From: Daejeonella oryzae DSM 19973
Lineage (GTDB): Bacteria; Bacteroidota; Bacteroidia; Sphingobacteriales; Sphingobacteriaceae
Assembly (NCBI RefSeq): GCF_000422945.1
Contig: NZ_AUHA01000002.1
Coordinates: forward strand, 930,001 to 994,000
Direction: 5' to 3'
Length of the DNA: 64,000 bases
Position 1 is the stretch's first letter; each line of letters begins with the position of its first letter. The notes beneath the pieces are model-generated. The model worked only from the letters and a program-made list of their open reading frames with translations. It searched no databases and was not told the origin of the DNA. Positions 1 to 9,600 of this stretch are shown here, one piece after another. A program made the translations under genes and the position numbers.

Positions 1-1833
1 AAATGGTTGCCACAGGTTCATGTCGATTTTCATGAGCAGGGAGTTAATGAACCGTATTATTTTGCGCCGGCGGCCGAGCCTTTTCATCAGGATATTACCA
101 AATGGCAGCGGGAGTTTCAAACGATAATCGGGAAAAATAACGCCCGCTATTTTGATCAGAACGGCTGGATGTATTTTACCAAAGAACGTTTTGATTTGTT
201 ATATCCATCGTACGGAGATACATATCCAACCTATAATGGCTCCATAGGAATGACTTATGAACAAGGCGGAGGCGGGCGTGCAGGGCTTGCTATTATCAAT
301 GAAGAAGGAGATACATTAACCTTAAAAGACCGCATTGATCATCATTATACAACCGGACTTTCTACGGTTGAAGCCACGTCTAACAATGCTGAACGAGCTA
401 TAACTGAGTTTAAAAAATACTTCGCATCTAGCAAATCCAATCCTTCGGGAGATTTTAAAACGTATGTAATTAAAGGAGAGAATCCTGAAAAACTTAAAAA
501 ATTAGCTACTCTTTTAACCCGTAACGGGATAGAGTTTGGCTACGGAGCTGCAAAAGGTGGAAGTGGATTTGAATATTTTTCAGGTAAAACCGAGAATTTC
601 AATGTTGAAAAAACAGATATGGTGATTAGCGCTTATCAGCCCAAATCTGTTATGCTCAAAGTGTTGTTTGAGCCTAAAACATTTGTTTCTGATTCTGCCA
701 CCTATGATATTACAGCCTGGGCACTTCCATATGCGTATGGATTAAAATCATATGCCAGCCGTCAGTCTTTTAAACCTTTGTCTTCAAATTTGGATTTACC
801 AGCTGTTACCAACAGCGAAATTCAAAACCCTGTAGCTTATATAGCTAACTGGAACTCGGTTTCTGACGTGAAATTTCTTTCAGAACTGTTAAAGAAAAAT
901 ATCAAGGTTCGGTATTCTGAAGTTCCATTTGAAACTGCGGGCAAAAAATACAGCGCCGGTTCTCTGATTATTGCCCGTACAAGTAATGAAAGTTTGGGAA
1001 ATAAATTCGGAGAAATTATCGCTGATCTGGCAAAGAAATCTGAAGTTTCAATTCAGGCGCTGGCTTCGGCATTTGTAGACAAGGGCGCTGATCTGGGTTC
1101 GGATAAAATTCGTTTTATAAAGAAGCCAAGAATTGCTGTTGTAAGTGGTGATGGGGTTTCCTCGCTGGCCTTTGGAGAAATATGGCATTTCTTTGAACAG
1201 CAGATTGCTTATCCGGCAACTATTATTCGTTCACAGGATTTAAACCGTTTAAATTATTCTGATTTTGATGTTCTTATTCTTCCGAATGGAAATTATGAAG
1301 ATTTGGGAAATGAAAAAATGCAGACCTGGATACGTAATGGCGGAAAGTTAATTGCACTGGAAGATGCGGTTTCACAGCTGGCGGGTAAAAAAGGATTTGA
1401 TTTAAGAGCTAAGGAAGATCCAAAGAAAGATGACAAAAACAAGGATCCGTATGAAAATCTGAAGAGTTATGACAACCGCGAGCGGGATGATCTTAAAACC
1501 AGTATACCGGGCGCCATTTATAAAGTAAACATGGATAATACCCATCCGTTGGGTTTTGGTTTTCCGGATTATTATTATACTCTAAAATTGGATGACCGGG
1601 TTTATAATTATTTGGAATCCGGATGGAATGTAGGGGTATTTAAGAAAAATAATTATGTAACGGGTTTTGTGGGAACTCAAACAAAGAAAAAACTGGTGGA
1701 CGGTTTAATTTTCGGGGTTCAGAATACCGGAAACGGATCGGTAGTTTATTTAGCTGATGATCCTCTTTTCCGCAGTTTCTGGGAGAATGGAAAACTTATT
1801 TTTAGTAATGCCGTATTCATGGTTGGACATTAA
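1..1833 (+). CDS. M14-type zinc carboxypeptidase family protein, C-terminal part
   Basis: The reading frame is open from the first base of the window (K-W-L-P-Q-V-H-V-D-F-H-E), so the true start lies upstream and the first internal TTG is not the start. The stretch HVDFHEQGVNEPYYFAP close to the left edge is typical of the M14 metallocarboxypeptidase-like proteins of Bacteroidota that are annotated as zinc carboxypeptidases. About 375 residues in, a second domain begins (IAVVSGDGVSSLAFGEIW, then VLILPNGNY), resembling the class I glutamine amidotransferase-like domain that these proteins carry at the C-terminus. The N-terminal zinc ligands and any signal peptide are outside the window. The probable role is secreted or periplasmic peptide hydrolysis, inferred from the family. 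The next gene starts 127 bases downstream and is probably separate. Confidence 0.82.
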   Translation, partial: KWLPQVHVDFHEQGVNEPYYFAPAAEPFHQDITKWQREFQTIIGKNNARYFDQNGWMYFTKERFDLLYPSYGDTYPTYNGSIGMTYEQGGGGRAGLAIINEEGDTLTLKDRIDHHYTTGLSTVEATSNNAERAITEFKKYFASSKSNPSGDFKTYVIKGENPEKLKKLATLLTRNGIEFGYGAAKGGSGFEYFSGKTENFNVEKTDMVISAYQPKSVMLKVLFEPKTFVSDSATYDITAWALPYAYGLKSYASRQSFKPLSSNLDLPAVTNSEIQNPVAYIANWNSVSDVKFLSELLKKNIKVRYSEVPFETAGKKYSAGSLIIARTSNESLGNKFGEIIADLAKKSEVSIQALASAFVDKGADLGSDKIRFIKKPRIAVVSGDGVSSLAFGEIWHFFEQQIAYPATIIRSQDLNRLNYSDFDVLILPNGNYEDLGNEKMQTWIRNGGKLIALEDAVSQLAGKKGFDLRAKEDPKKDDKNKDPYENLKSYDNRERDDLKTSIPGAIYKVNMDNTHPLGFGFPDYYYTLKLDDRVYNYLESGWNVGVFKKNNYVTGFVGTQTKKKLVDGLIFGVQNTGNGSVVYLADDPLFRSFWENGKLIFSNAVFMVGH

Positions 1834-1960
1834 TTGATTCAAATTTAGTTTGAAAATAAATGTTTAACTCAATTTGTTAAACAATGAAATAAATTAAATC
1901 GAAAATTAATTTTTCAATTAATGGCCATGTAAGTATATTGCGATCTACCTGATTATTAAA

Positions 1961-4438
1961 TTGAGACGTATTTCTACCCATTTGCCCGGCCTATTGGTCC
2001 ATGCATTTTTTTCAATTCTGATTTTAATCAGCATTTCTGTAAATGCTCAGGTTGATGGATATAAAACTGTTTCAGGTAAAATAGTATCTAAAGAAGGCCT
2101 TCCGGTTGAATTTGCCACTGTTATTTTAAAGCATGCAGCAGATTCAGCTGTTGTTAAAGTTGAAATTTCCGGAAAACAGGGTTCTTTTAATTTTGAAGGG
2201 ATAACAGCAGGCAGTTATTTAATCTCGGTAAATTATATTGGTTTTGTGAATGCCACCTTCGGACCGTATCATCTGAGTTCAGCCGAGGTTCGGAAATTAA
2301 CAGGCGATCTCATTATTAAACCCTATAGTAAGGTTTTGGATGAAGTGGATATCACTGCCAAAGAACGGTTTGTAGAAATAAAATCAGGTAAAATTATTCT
2401 GAATATAGAAAGCAGTATTTTATCTTCCGGAAGTACAGCTTATGATATTTTAAACAGAGCTCCGGGTGTGCAGATAGATAATAGTGATAACATAAGACTT
2501 AATGGTAAGTCGGGTGTATTAATTATGATAGACGGGAAGCAAACGTTTATGGAAAACGAGAACCTGATTGATTTGCTTAAAAATACCCAGAGTGCTAACA
2601 TACAAGAGGTAGAATTGATCAGCAACCCATCCGCAAAATATGCAGCGGCGGGAATCGCATCCATAATAAATATCCGTATCAAAAAAGATAAGAATTTTGG
2701 TACTAACGGAGTTTTATCGGCTATGGCTGGGGGGAGTGATCTGGGCGAGGTTTATGATCCTAACTTTAGGTATTCTACCGGATTAAGTTTTAATCATCGC
2801 AATAAAACTCTGAACGTTTTTGGAAATTATAACCATGCAGACATCAGTCAGTCGAAGAATATTTTATCTTTTCGTCAGCTTGCAAATACCAACCGAACCG
2901 CAATTGATGTAGATTTTTTTAGTAAGCAGCAGCGGATAGGCGATTCCTATCGGGTCGGAACAGATTTCAATCTGGGAAAAGGTCAGATAATTGGATTTCT
3001 GATGAACGGTACATCAAACAGAATTGGAATTGATAAATTGAATAGTTCGGGTATCTTAAATCAGGGATCACTTGACTCCACTATTTTTGCAGAATCTAAT
3101 CAAAACAGAAAATTAACCAACCACATTTACAACCTGAATTATAAAGGGAGTCTGGGAAAAAAGGCCGGAAATCTGTCAGTAGATCTGGATTACCTCAGTT
3201 ATGACCGGACTTCCCTGGAATACCTCAAAAATAATTTCAGAACCGCTTCCGGATCTTCGTACCGCGAAAACCTGGACATTAAGAATAGTTCTCCTTCTGA
3301 ATACACTATTCAGTCATTTAAATTAGACTATTCTGTTCCTCTGAGTGAAAGTTCATCTTTAGATCTGGGTTTGCAGGCCAGTAAAGTTAAAGGTGAAAGC
3401 CAGCTTGATTTCGGATCATTAGTTAATTCGGTTTTTCTTCCGGATGCCCGGTTTACAAATCAGTTCAGCATTAATGAGCGTATTAATGCGGCATTTTTCA
3501 GCCTGAATAAGGATTTCAAAAATTCCACTTTAGTTATGGGATTGCGGGTTGAGCAAACCAATACAAAAGGACTTTCCATAACATCCTCACTTTTAAACAG
3601 CCGCAACTATTTAGACCTTTTTCCTAACCTGCAATACACTCAAAATTTAAATAAGAATAATAAGCTCCTGATAAGTTACAGCCGTAGAATTGGTCGCCCC
3701 GGATATGATGCTTTAAATCCTTTTTTAGCATATCTGGATCAATATAGTTTCAGATCAGGCAACCCACTATTAAGACCGGCATACACACAGGTTGTGGAGT
3801 TAGGTAATGTGTATAAAGATAAATTCAGCGCCACGCTAAGAGCGAGTTTTGTGGATGACGTTTTTCTTGATCTGAACGAACAGAATGACCAGACTTTTGT
3901 CAATACAATTATTACTAAGAATTTAGATAAGGAGTTTACTTACGGTTTGGAGCTGAATGCTCCGATTGAAATTTCGCCATGGTGGAATGCTGATCTGAAT
4001 TTGCAGGCCAATATGGTTAAATATTCTACTGGTTCATCAATGGGCCTCTTTAACAATACAAGCCCTGATATCATCATCACCACACTTCAGAGTTTTTCAT
4101 TAGGTAAAAGATTGCAGGCTGAACTTTCTACAGAGTATGAGAGTCCTACTGTATATGGAATTTATAATTTCAAAGCTTCGTATAACGTTGATGCCGGATT
4201 TAGTGCCAGTGTATTTCAAAAAAAGGGAAGTTTAAAACTGAGATTTACTGATATTTTTAATATTTCTCAGAATCAATATAGTTCAATTTTTGAAAACCTT
4301 GATTTAACCAATTTGAACAAAAATGAAAGCCGTTCAGCTCAGCTTAGTTTCTCTTATTCGTTCGGCAAAAAAACTATTAAATCTGCCAGAAGAAGAAGCA
4401 CAGGTTCTGAGATAGAACAAGGAAGGGTTGGAAATTAA
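1961..4438 (+). CDS. TonB-dependent-receptor-like outer-membrane beta-barrel protein
   Basis: This 825-residue protein starts with a signal peptide (residues 1 to about 29). A carboxypeptidase-regulatory-like beta-sandwich follows (SGKIVSKEGLPVEFATVIL, about 36-120), then a plug-like segment (SSILSSGSTAYDILNRAPGV; ASIINIRIKK) and a long beta-barrel. This is the Bacteroidota barrel family without SusD partners. The start is TTG, because no ATG or GTG occurs between it and the upstream in-frame stop at 1919. The protein ends with SFGKKTIKSARRRSTG plus a charged tail, shared with the convergent paralogue at 4511-6970. The substrate is unknown. Import, signalling or surface attachment are all possible for this family. 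Confidence 0.87.
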   Translation: MRRISTHLPGLLVHAFFSILILISISVNAQVDGYKTVSGKIVSKEGLPVEFATVILKHAADSAVVKVEISGKQGSFNFEGITAGSYLISVNYIGFVNATFGPYHLSSAEVRKLTGDLIIKPYSKVLDEVDITAKERFVEIKSGKIILNIESSILSSGSTAYDILNRAPGVQIDNSDNIRLNGKSGVLIMIDGKQTFMENENLIDLLKNTQSANIQEVELISNPSAKYAAAGIASIINIRIKKDKNFGTNGVLSAMAGGSDLGEVYDPNFRYSTGLSFNHRNKTLNVFGNYNHADISQSKNILSFRQLANTNRTAIDVDFFSKQQRIGDSYRVGTDFNLGKGQIIGFLMNGTSNRIGIDKLNSSGILNQGSLDSTIFAESNQNRKLTNHIYNLNYKGSLGKKAGNLSVDLDYLSYDRTSLEYLKNNFRTASGSSYRENLDIKNSSPSEYTIQSFKLDYSVPLSESSSLDLGLQASKVKGESQLDFGSLVNSVFLPDARFTNQFSINERINAAFFSLNKDFKNSTLVMGLRVEQTNTKGLSITSSLLNSRNYLDLFPNLQYTQNLNKNNKLLISYSRRIGRPGYDALNPFLAYLDQYSFRSGNPLLRPAYTQVVELGNVYKDKFSATLRASFVDDVFLDLNEQNDQTFVNTIITKNLDKEFTYGLELNAPIEISPWWNADLNLQANMVKYSTGSSMGLFNNTSPDIIITTLQSFSLGKRLQAELSTEYESPTVYGIYNFKASYNVDAGFSASVFQKKGSLKLRFTDIFNISQNQYSSIFENLDLTNLNKNESRSAQLSFSYSFGKKTIKSARRRSTGSEIEQGRVGN

Positions 4439-4450
4439 TTGCGTGATATA

Positions 4451-4488
4451 AAAAAGAAGGATCTGCAAATTTGCAGATCCTTCTTTTA
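4451..4488. terminator. Bidirectional intrinsic terminator between convergent genes
   Basis: A near-perfect palindrome (AAAAGAAGGATCTGC with its reverse complement, centred at 4469/4470) carries A-rich and T-rich ends. It forms a strong hairpin with a U tract on either strand. It lies between the stop codons of the two convergent barrel genes and can end both transcripts. Confidence 0.85.
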
Positions 4489-4510
4489 GGGGTATTTGTT
4501 GAGCGTTAAT

Positions 4511-6970
4511 TTAGTTCTTCATTCTGTTCGTTTCATCCTCCAGTCCGGTTGAGCGTCTGCGGGCGGCTTTTACTTCATTTTTACCGAATCGGTATGAAAG
4601 AGATATTCTTCCCACCTGACTTTCGCCTTTTTCGATAAAGTTTAAGTCCATATTCTGATAAGTAGTTGAAATTTTCTGCTGGCGGGTGTTGAAGATATCA
4701 TTCATGTTGAAGCTTAAGTTCATCTTGTTATTCATAAATGATTTGCGTAATCCGGCATTCATTACCACCTGCGATCCCACTTTAAATATACCGTATTGTA
4801 AAGGCGACTGATATTGGGTGGAAAATTGAGCAGTAAATGTTTTGTTAATGGTAAAAGAGTGATCCATGTTGTAAGTTACTGCCATCTGTCCTGCGTTTAA
4901 ATCTTCACCCTGGTCTGATTTTGATTTAAATCCCATATGGAAAACCTGCAGGTTATTGTTGATATTCCACCATTTTCTAACCGGTACAGGGGCGTAGATA
5001 TTTAATCCATAGATGTTTTGTTCATCAAGGTTACGCTGTGTGGCATACGTTCTTAAAGTTTCGTCCTCCTGCTCGGTTACAAAAGTCATTACATCGGCAG
5101 TATGACTGTAATTGATGGATGTGGTTATACCTCCTTTATACGTGTGTGAAAGGTCAAATGAACTTGTAAATTGTGGATTAAGGTAAGGATTGCCTTTCTG
5201 GAAAGTATATTCATCCAGGAAATTCATAAAAGGATTCAGGTCATCATAACCCGGACGGTCAATTCGTCTGCTGTAAGAAAATCCCAATTGATTGTTTTTA
5301 TCGAGTGTGCGGGATAATGAAAGGCTGGGAAAAAACTCAATATACTTACGGTCAACCAATTGATTTTTGGTTATTGAATTACCTTTAGAATGAGTGTATT
5401 CTGCACGTAGACCCAATTGAATTCCTAACTTTTTGTATTCAGTACTGTAATTTACGTAGGCTGCATTTACATTTTCATCATATAGAAATCGGTTGGTATA
5501 TTCCGGATCTGCAATCCACTCATTACTGCTTTCAGAAAGTTTTGCCAGCAGTAAATCATTATCAGTTTTTACTATACTTGCTTTAAAGCCTGTTTCAAAT
5601 TTGCTGCTTTTATTGAGAGGATGTGTGTAATCAATTTTAATAGATTTTACATCAATATCAGAAGGAGAAAAGTTCTTTACAAAAAGTGCGTTGCGCTGTT
5701 CTATATTGGTTGCGCTATAGCGGTTGTCTCTTAACTCATCATGATTTCCCTGGTAATTTGAATAATCAAGATCTACAGATAATTCCTTTCCTGCGGTATC
5801 CAAAGTGCCTTTATAATTAAAATTATAAGCAACGTTCTGATATTTTTCCTTGTTTGTTCCAACAATAACAATGTCTTCTGACTGATTAAAGTTGTTGTTT
5901 CGTGAAGTATAATTATTTGCTTTTTCAGTGTTGTTGTTAAAATATCCATTAACTAACAATCCTACAGTATGGTTTTTGTTGATGAAAAAATCCGCTCCGG
6001 TTTTAAAAGAATTGCTATTGCGGCGGTTGTCCAGATTGTTTAACTGGCTGAAATTGGTTACGGTATCTTTATAAGTTACTTTTCGATAAAGGTCCAGATT
6101 TTGCAGTCTTCCGTTATCAGAGAAATTATAATTCCCAAATAAATTGATCTTATTCTTTCTGTAATTAAGGGTTGTACCGCCATTATATTTAGATGTTTGG
6201 CCATATCCGGTTCCTGCGGTAAGAGTTCCGTTTACTCCATAATTTTTATTCTTTTTTGTTTTGATATTGATAATTCCGGAAGTTCCGGAGGCATCATATT
6301 TTGCCGAAGGGCTTGTAATCAATTCTATAGTTTCAATCTGGTTGCTTTGCATATTTCTAAGCATGTTAGCCACATCAGCAGAACTCATATAAGTGGGCTT
6401 ACCATCCAGCATGATTAATACACCTTGTTTTCCTTTCATTGAAATATTGTCATCTTTATCAATAGTTACACCCGGAGCTTTTTCCAGAACTTCCATTGCT
6501 GTATTGCCTGCGGATAAGCTGCTGCTTTCTACATTGACAATCAATTTATCCATTTTACGTTCAATAAAAGGCTTTTGAGCTACAATGCTTACCTCTTTTA
6601 ACTGTTTAGAATCCATAGAGCTTTGTAATGGAGGGAGGTCTATTTTCAGCTGGCCGGCATTTATATTAAATGATTTGCTGAATACTTTTTTATAGCCAAC
6701 CATGTTTGCGGATACACGGTATTCTCCTTCCGAAATATTTTCAAATACAAATTTCCCTTCCGCGTCTGCCATGGAACTTTTAACCATTGCAGAATCTTTG
6801 GTCTTAACCAGTAAAATGGTAGCAAAGTCTAATGGTTTATTCTGCTCATCAATCACACTTCCTGTAATTTTGCTGCCCGCTAATTTTGTCTGGGCCATAA
6901 TTTTTGAATTGCTTGATAGCATGATTACAATCATCAATATTGTAATAAATGCGCTGTAATTCTTTCTCAT
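4511..6970 (-). CDS. TonB-dependent-receptor-like outer-membrane beta-barrel protein (paralogue)
   Basis: This 819-residue protein has the same architecture as the convergent neighbour at 1961-4438. It has a signal peptide (about 1-26, ending KIMAQ), a carboxypeptidase-regulatory-like domain (ITGSVIDEQNKPLDFATILL, about 34-120), a plug-like region (SSLSAGNTAMEVLEKAPGV; SGIINIKTKK) and a barrel. Its tail, RFGKNEVKAARRRSTG, matches that of the neighbour. Motif spacing is conserved along the whole length, so the pair probably arose by an old duplication, now facing each other. No SusD-like partner follows. The ATG start is preceded by an A-rich leader. A 20-base palindrome lies about 55-75 bases upstream. 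The substrate is unknown. Confidence 0.87.
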   Translation of the reverse strand: MRKNYSAFITILMIVIMLSSNSKIMAQTKLAGSKITGSVIDEQNKPLDFATILLVKTKDSAMVKSSMADAEGKFVFENISEGEYRVSANMVGYKKVFSKSFNINAGQLKIDLPPLQSSMDSKQLKEVSIVAQKPFIERKMDKLIVNVESSSLSAGNTAMEVLEKAPGVTIDKDDNISMKGKQGVLIMLDGKPTYMSSADVANMLRNMQSNQIETIELITSPSAKYDASGTSGIINIKTKKNKNYGVNGTLTAGTGYGQTSKYNGGTTLNYRKNKINLFGNYNFSDNGRLQNLDLYRKVTYKDTVTNFSQLNNLDNRRNSNSFKTGADFFINKNHTVGLLVNGYFNNNTEKANNYTSRNNNFNQSEDIVIVGTNKEKYQNVAYNFNYKGTLDTAGKELSVDLDYSNYQGNHDELRDNRYSATNIEQRNALFVKNFSPSDIDVKSIKIDYTHPLNKSSKFETGFKASIVKTDNDLLLAKLSESSNEWIADPEYTNRFLYDENVNAAYVNYSTEYKKLGIQLGLRAEYTHSKGNSITKNQLVDRKYIEFFPSLSLSRTLDKNNQLGFSYSRRIDRPGYDDLNPFMNFLDEYTFQKGNPYLNPQFTSSFDLSHTYKGGITTSINYSHTADVMTFVTEQEDETLRTYATQRNLDEQNIYGLNIYAPVPVRKWWNINNNLQVFHMGFKSKSDQGEDLNAGQMAVTYNMDHSFTINKTFTAQFSTQYQSPLQYGIFKVGSQVVMNAGLRKSFMNNKMNLSFNMNDIFNTRQQKISTTYQNMDLNFIEKGESQVGRISLSYRFGKNEVKAARRRSTGLEDETNRMKN

Positions 6971-7023
6971 TTTGATGTTGTTTAAGCGTTAAGTTTGGTT
7001 TTTTTGGCATGTAGATTTCCTCT

Positions 7024-7043
7024 TAAGAGCATAAATGCTCTTA
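7024..7043. promoter_or_regulatory. 20-base palindrome upstream of the barrel gene
   Basis: TAAGAGCAT, two bases, ATGCTCTTA is a perfect inverted repeat 54-73 bases upstream of the ATG of the 4511-6970 gene. It has no U tract, so an operator or 5' leader hairpin is more likely than a terminator. The function is inferred only from its position. Confidence 0.35.
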
Positions 7044-7198
7044 TCCGGTAATCCAGGTAATATTTTTTGGTTGTAGTTTTGGTGGTGTCTTCTGTTATAT
7101 CAGCCGGTTATAGGTTTGACGACTAATTAGCAGATTGGGTTACATTCTGGTCTGATATTTTATGAAAGCACTATTTCGCAGGTATGTAATTGAGCTGT

Positions 7199-7444
7199 TT
7201 AATATTCGTGTCTGCTAAACTGGCTTTGCTTGTAATGGCAGTAATCTGAGTTGAAATTAACAGGTTTTGCAGGTACCGCAATCCAAAGGATTATATAGGC
7301 CAGAAAACCTGTTAAAGTAGCAACTGCAGCGAATAAGAATACTATTCTTACCAGAGTTACATCAACATCTAAATAATCTGCAAGCCCGGAACACACTCCA
7401 GCTATTCTTTTTGAATTTTGGTCCCGATAAAGTTTCTTTTCCAT
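7199..7444 (-). CDS. Small PspC-domain membrane protein
   Basis: This 81-residue protein consists almost entirely of a PspC domain: KKLYRDQNSKRIAGVCSGLADYLDVDVTLVRIVFLF, then a hydrophobic helix (about 31-57) ending IILWIAVPAKP. PspC proteins belong to phage-shock or envelope-stress systems and sit in the inner membrane. The gene follows the large PspC gene (155 bases apart, same strand) and probably belongs with padR and that gene. The last 20 residues (SDYCHYKQSQFSRHEY) look unconserved. The role in envelope stress is inferred from the family. Confidence 0.85.
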   Translation of the reverse strand: MEKKLYRDQNSKRIAGVCSGLADYLDVDVTLVRIVFLFAAVATLTGFLAYIILWIAVPAKPVNFNSDYCHYKQSQFSRHEY

Positions 7445-7599
7445 TATAATAAGTTTTAATCAATTAGTATTAAACAATTTTTTTAAAGCATTAATAATTT
7501 ATACTTCAAATGTATAATGAGAATGGTTTCGGGTCAATATCAAATAGGCAGACTGTCATGTGTTCTCGGTAAACAGCAATAAATCATCGGTTAATTAAA

Positions 7600-9177
7600 T
7601 CATTGTTCAACCAACTCACCACGGTTTTTGCGGTAAAGAGAATCATTCGTACATTTTAAACCTGATTCTGTAACAATCCATTCAGAACTTGCTGTATATG
7701 AATCGTCTTCCTGGCAATCACGAAGATTGTAATCCTCCAGATAACGGTTCAGGCCACCATCTATAATCAACTTTGTGTTCTTAGGTAAGCGCAGGGTTAA
7801 TCGTACTTCCTGATCCCTCCAAAGCTGATTTTTTCGCAATTGAGTATTCCAGTCAAATTGCAATACTGAATCTTGCTGAATAAAGCGATAATGGGTTTGC
7901 TGGGCAGTTTTTAATGCAGTTTCAAAGTCAGGACCTTTAGCACTGAATTCCTGGGTAAGAATCGGTTTATCTGTGTCACTCATTTCGATGTTTAATCTCA
8001 CATTCCGTGGCATGTTATAATCTTCATTTCTTCCGCGTATAATAGTTCTGCCCCTGAATTTCCCGGGATCGATATTATAAACCATACTGTCTTCTTTACT
8101 CAGGTATTTTTCGGTGTTCAACTTCAGGTAATACACAGAATCGGGTTTTATCTCTGTTACCTGCGAAAAGGTAGCCTCCTCTGTAAACTGTCCTGCTACT
8201 TTAGAACCAAAATAGATTGCTAAACCTAAGCCGGTAAGCCAGATTATTAACATCGCAAAAGAGGAGATTCTGGTTACAATTCGTCGATTAAATATTACAC
8301 GGATGGCAAATAATGTTAAGGCTGCTAGTGGTATAAATAATAGGATAAATGCACTCAGGGACAGCACTGATTTATATTCCGGATTAAAAATATTAAATGG
8401 GAATGTGTTCAACTCGCTGCTGTTCCAAAATCCAAGAAATACGAGCAAGCCAATTGTAAGTCCAAGCAGCACCATGCCTCCTATGAAGATTACAAATCCT
8501 CCAATAATTTTTATAAATACTTTCAGAATAGAACCCAGTGCTTTTCCCAGTTTGTTTATCAGGGGAACAGCTTCACTGTGCGCACGTGAAAATCCATGTC
8601 TTAAGCCTTCCACTTCTTCGTCAAAATTTCTTTTAAAATTTTGCAGGTTAATCGGTTCGCCTTTCATGGCCATTCTATCGGCACGGCTAACTGCTCTTGG
8701 CATTACCAGCCATAATATGACGTATAGCATAAAACCGGTTCCTCCAAACAGGAATAAAAGCAGGAAAATGATCCGCACCCAGCGTGCTTCGATGTCAAAA
8801 TAATGACCTACACCTGAACATACTCCGCCAATAATGCGGTCGTCCATGTCTCTGTATAATTTTTTTCCTGTTTTGAATGGTTCAGATTCTACAAATGCAG
8901 GAGCATCGTCATCAATTTCAAAATCAGAAACCCTGCCCATTTGCGCAGTTACATCAGTTACATCCACTAAATCGATCACCTGTTTTGCGGAAATAGTTAA
9001 ACGCTCTGTAAACATTTCTGCCAGGCGGTTTTCTATGTCTGTAACTATTTCTACGCTGTCGGGAGAATAAACAAAATGCCTTTTAACCTCAGTCATATAA
9101 CTTCGGAGCACTTCATAGGCATCTTCTTCAATATGAAAAACGATGCCGTTAATATTAATTATGATGGTTTTGTTCAT
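7600..9177 (-). CDS. Large PspC-domain membrane protein
   Basis: The 525-residue protein has three parts. A soluble N-terminal region (1-100, MNKTIIININGIVFHIEEDAY) is common in Bacteroidota PspC proteins. A PspC domain follows at about 105-161 (KKLYRDMDDRIIGGVCSGVGHYFDIEARWVRIIF) with its membrane helix at about 134-158. Three further membrane helices lie near 224-249, 270-296 and 306-325. The remaining roughly 195 residues after the last helix are beta-rich and probably extracytoplasmic. The gene starts 10 bases after the padR stop codon, so the two are almost certainly co-transcribed. A PadR regulator paired with PspC is a recurring Bacteroidota arrangement. An envelope-stress role is likely but the ligand is unknown. 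Confidence 0.87.
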   Translation of the reverse strand: MNKTIIININGIVFHIEEDAYEVLRSYMTEVKRHFVYSPDSVEIVTDIENRLAEMFTERLTISAKQVIDLVDVTDVTAQMGRVSDFEIDDDAPAFVESEPFKTGKKLYRDMDDRIIGGVCSGVGHYFDIEARWVRIIFLLLFLFGGTGFMLYVILWLVMPRAVSRADRMAMKGEPINLQNFKRNFDEEVEGLRHGFSRAHSEAVPLINKLGKALGSILKVFIKIIGGFVIFIGGMVLLGLTIGLLVFLGFWNSSELNTFPFNIFNPEYKSVLSLSAFILLFIPLAALTLFAIRVIFNRRIVTRISSFAMLIIWLTGLGLAIYFGSKVAGQFTEEATFSQVTEIKPDSVYYLKLNTEKYLSKEDSMVYNIDPGKFRGRTIIRGRNEDYNMPRNVRLNIEMSDTDKPILTQEFSAKGPDFETALKTAQQTHYRFIQQDSVLQFDWNTQLRKNQLWRDQEVRLTLRLPKNTKLIIDGGLNRYLEDYNLRDCQEDDSYTASSEWIVTESGLKCTNDSLYRKNRGELVEQ

Positions 9178-9187
9178 GACTTTAAGT

Positions 9188-9559
9188 TTAATTGCTTGTT
9201 GAGTTAGATTGTTCAGTGCTGGTTCCGGTGTTTCTGCCTTCTAAAGAAATTGAAACTGCGTACGCTAATTCTTCCCAGGTTTTATCCAGACGATTAAGTA
9301 CTTCTAATCCTGAGGGAGAGAGTACATAATATTTTCTGGGTGGCCCTGAAGTGGATTCCTGCCAATTATAACTAAGAAGTCCATTATTTTTTAAACGTGT
9401 TAATAAAGGATATAAAGTTCCTTCTACTACCAGGAGCCGGGCCTTCTTCAGCTCGTTGATAATATCAGAGGCATATATTTCCCCTCGGGAAATAATCGAA
9501 AGAATACAGTATTCCAGTATTCCCTTCCTCATTTGGGTTTGTGTGTTCTCAACTATCAT
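9188..9559 (-). CDS. PadR-family transcriptional regulator
   Basis: The 123-residue protein is a winged-helix PadR regulator. It starts with the conserved N-terminal run MRKGILEYCILSII, then a recognition region (ASDIINELKKARLLVVEGTLYPLLTRLKNNGLL) and the wing (SGPPRKYYVLSPSGLEVL). A longer frame from a TTG at 9595 is possible. I prefer the ATG at 9559 because homologues begin with this M-I-V-E-N-T-like sequence and because the candidate promoter lies between the two starts. It heads the PspC operon, whose next gene begins 10 bases later. An inverted repeat over its promoter suggests autorepression. Confidence 0.88.
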   Translation of the reverse strand: MIVENTQTQMRKGILEYCILSIISRGEIYASDIINELKKARLLVVEGTLYPLLTRLKNNGLLSYNWQESTSGPPRKYYVLSPSGLEVLNRLDKTWEELAYAVSISLEGRNTGTSTEQSNSTSN

Positions 9560-9563
9560 GATA

Positions 9564-9600
9564 CAAAGATATATGTATTGATTGGTAATATGCAATACAT
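9564..9600 (-). promoter_or_regulatory. padR-pspC promoter with overlapping PadR-type operator
   Basis: On the minus strand TATCTTTG (9571-9564) matches the Bacteroidota -7 consensus TAnnTTTG. A TTG (9595-9593) lies 21 bases upstream at the -33 position. The spacer is framed by a perfect 8-base inverted repeat, ATGTATTG (9573-9580) and CAATACAT (9593-9600). PadR proteins typically bind ATGT/ACAT dyads. The -7 box ends only four bases before the ATG, so the message is probably leaderless or nearly so. Confidence 0.55.

Noticed and set aside
8303-8803. Plus-strand ORF of 166 codons opposite the large PspC gene
   Set aside because: Low-complexity antisense frame of a recognised gene. Length alone does not support it.
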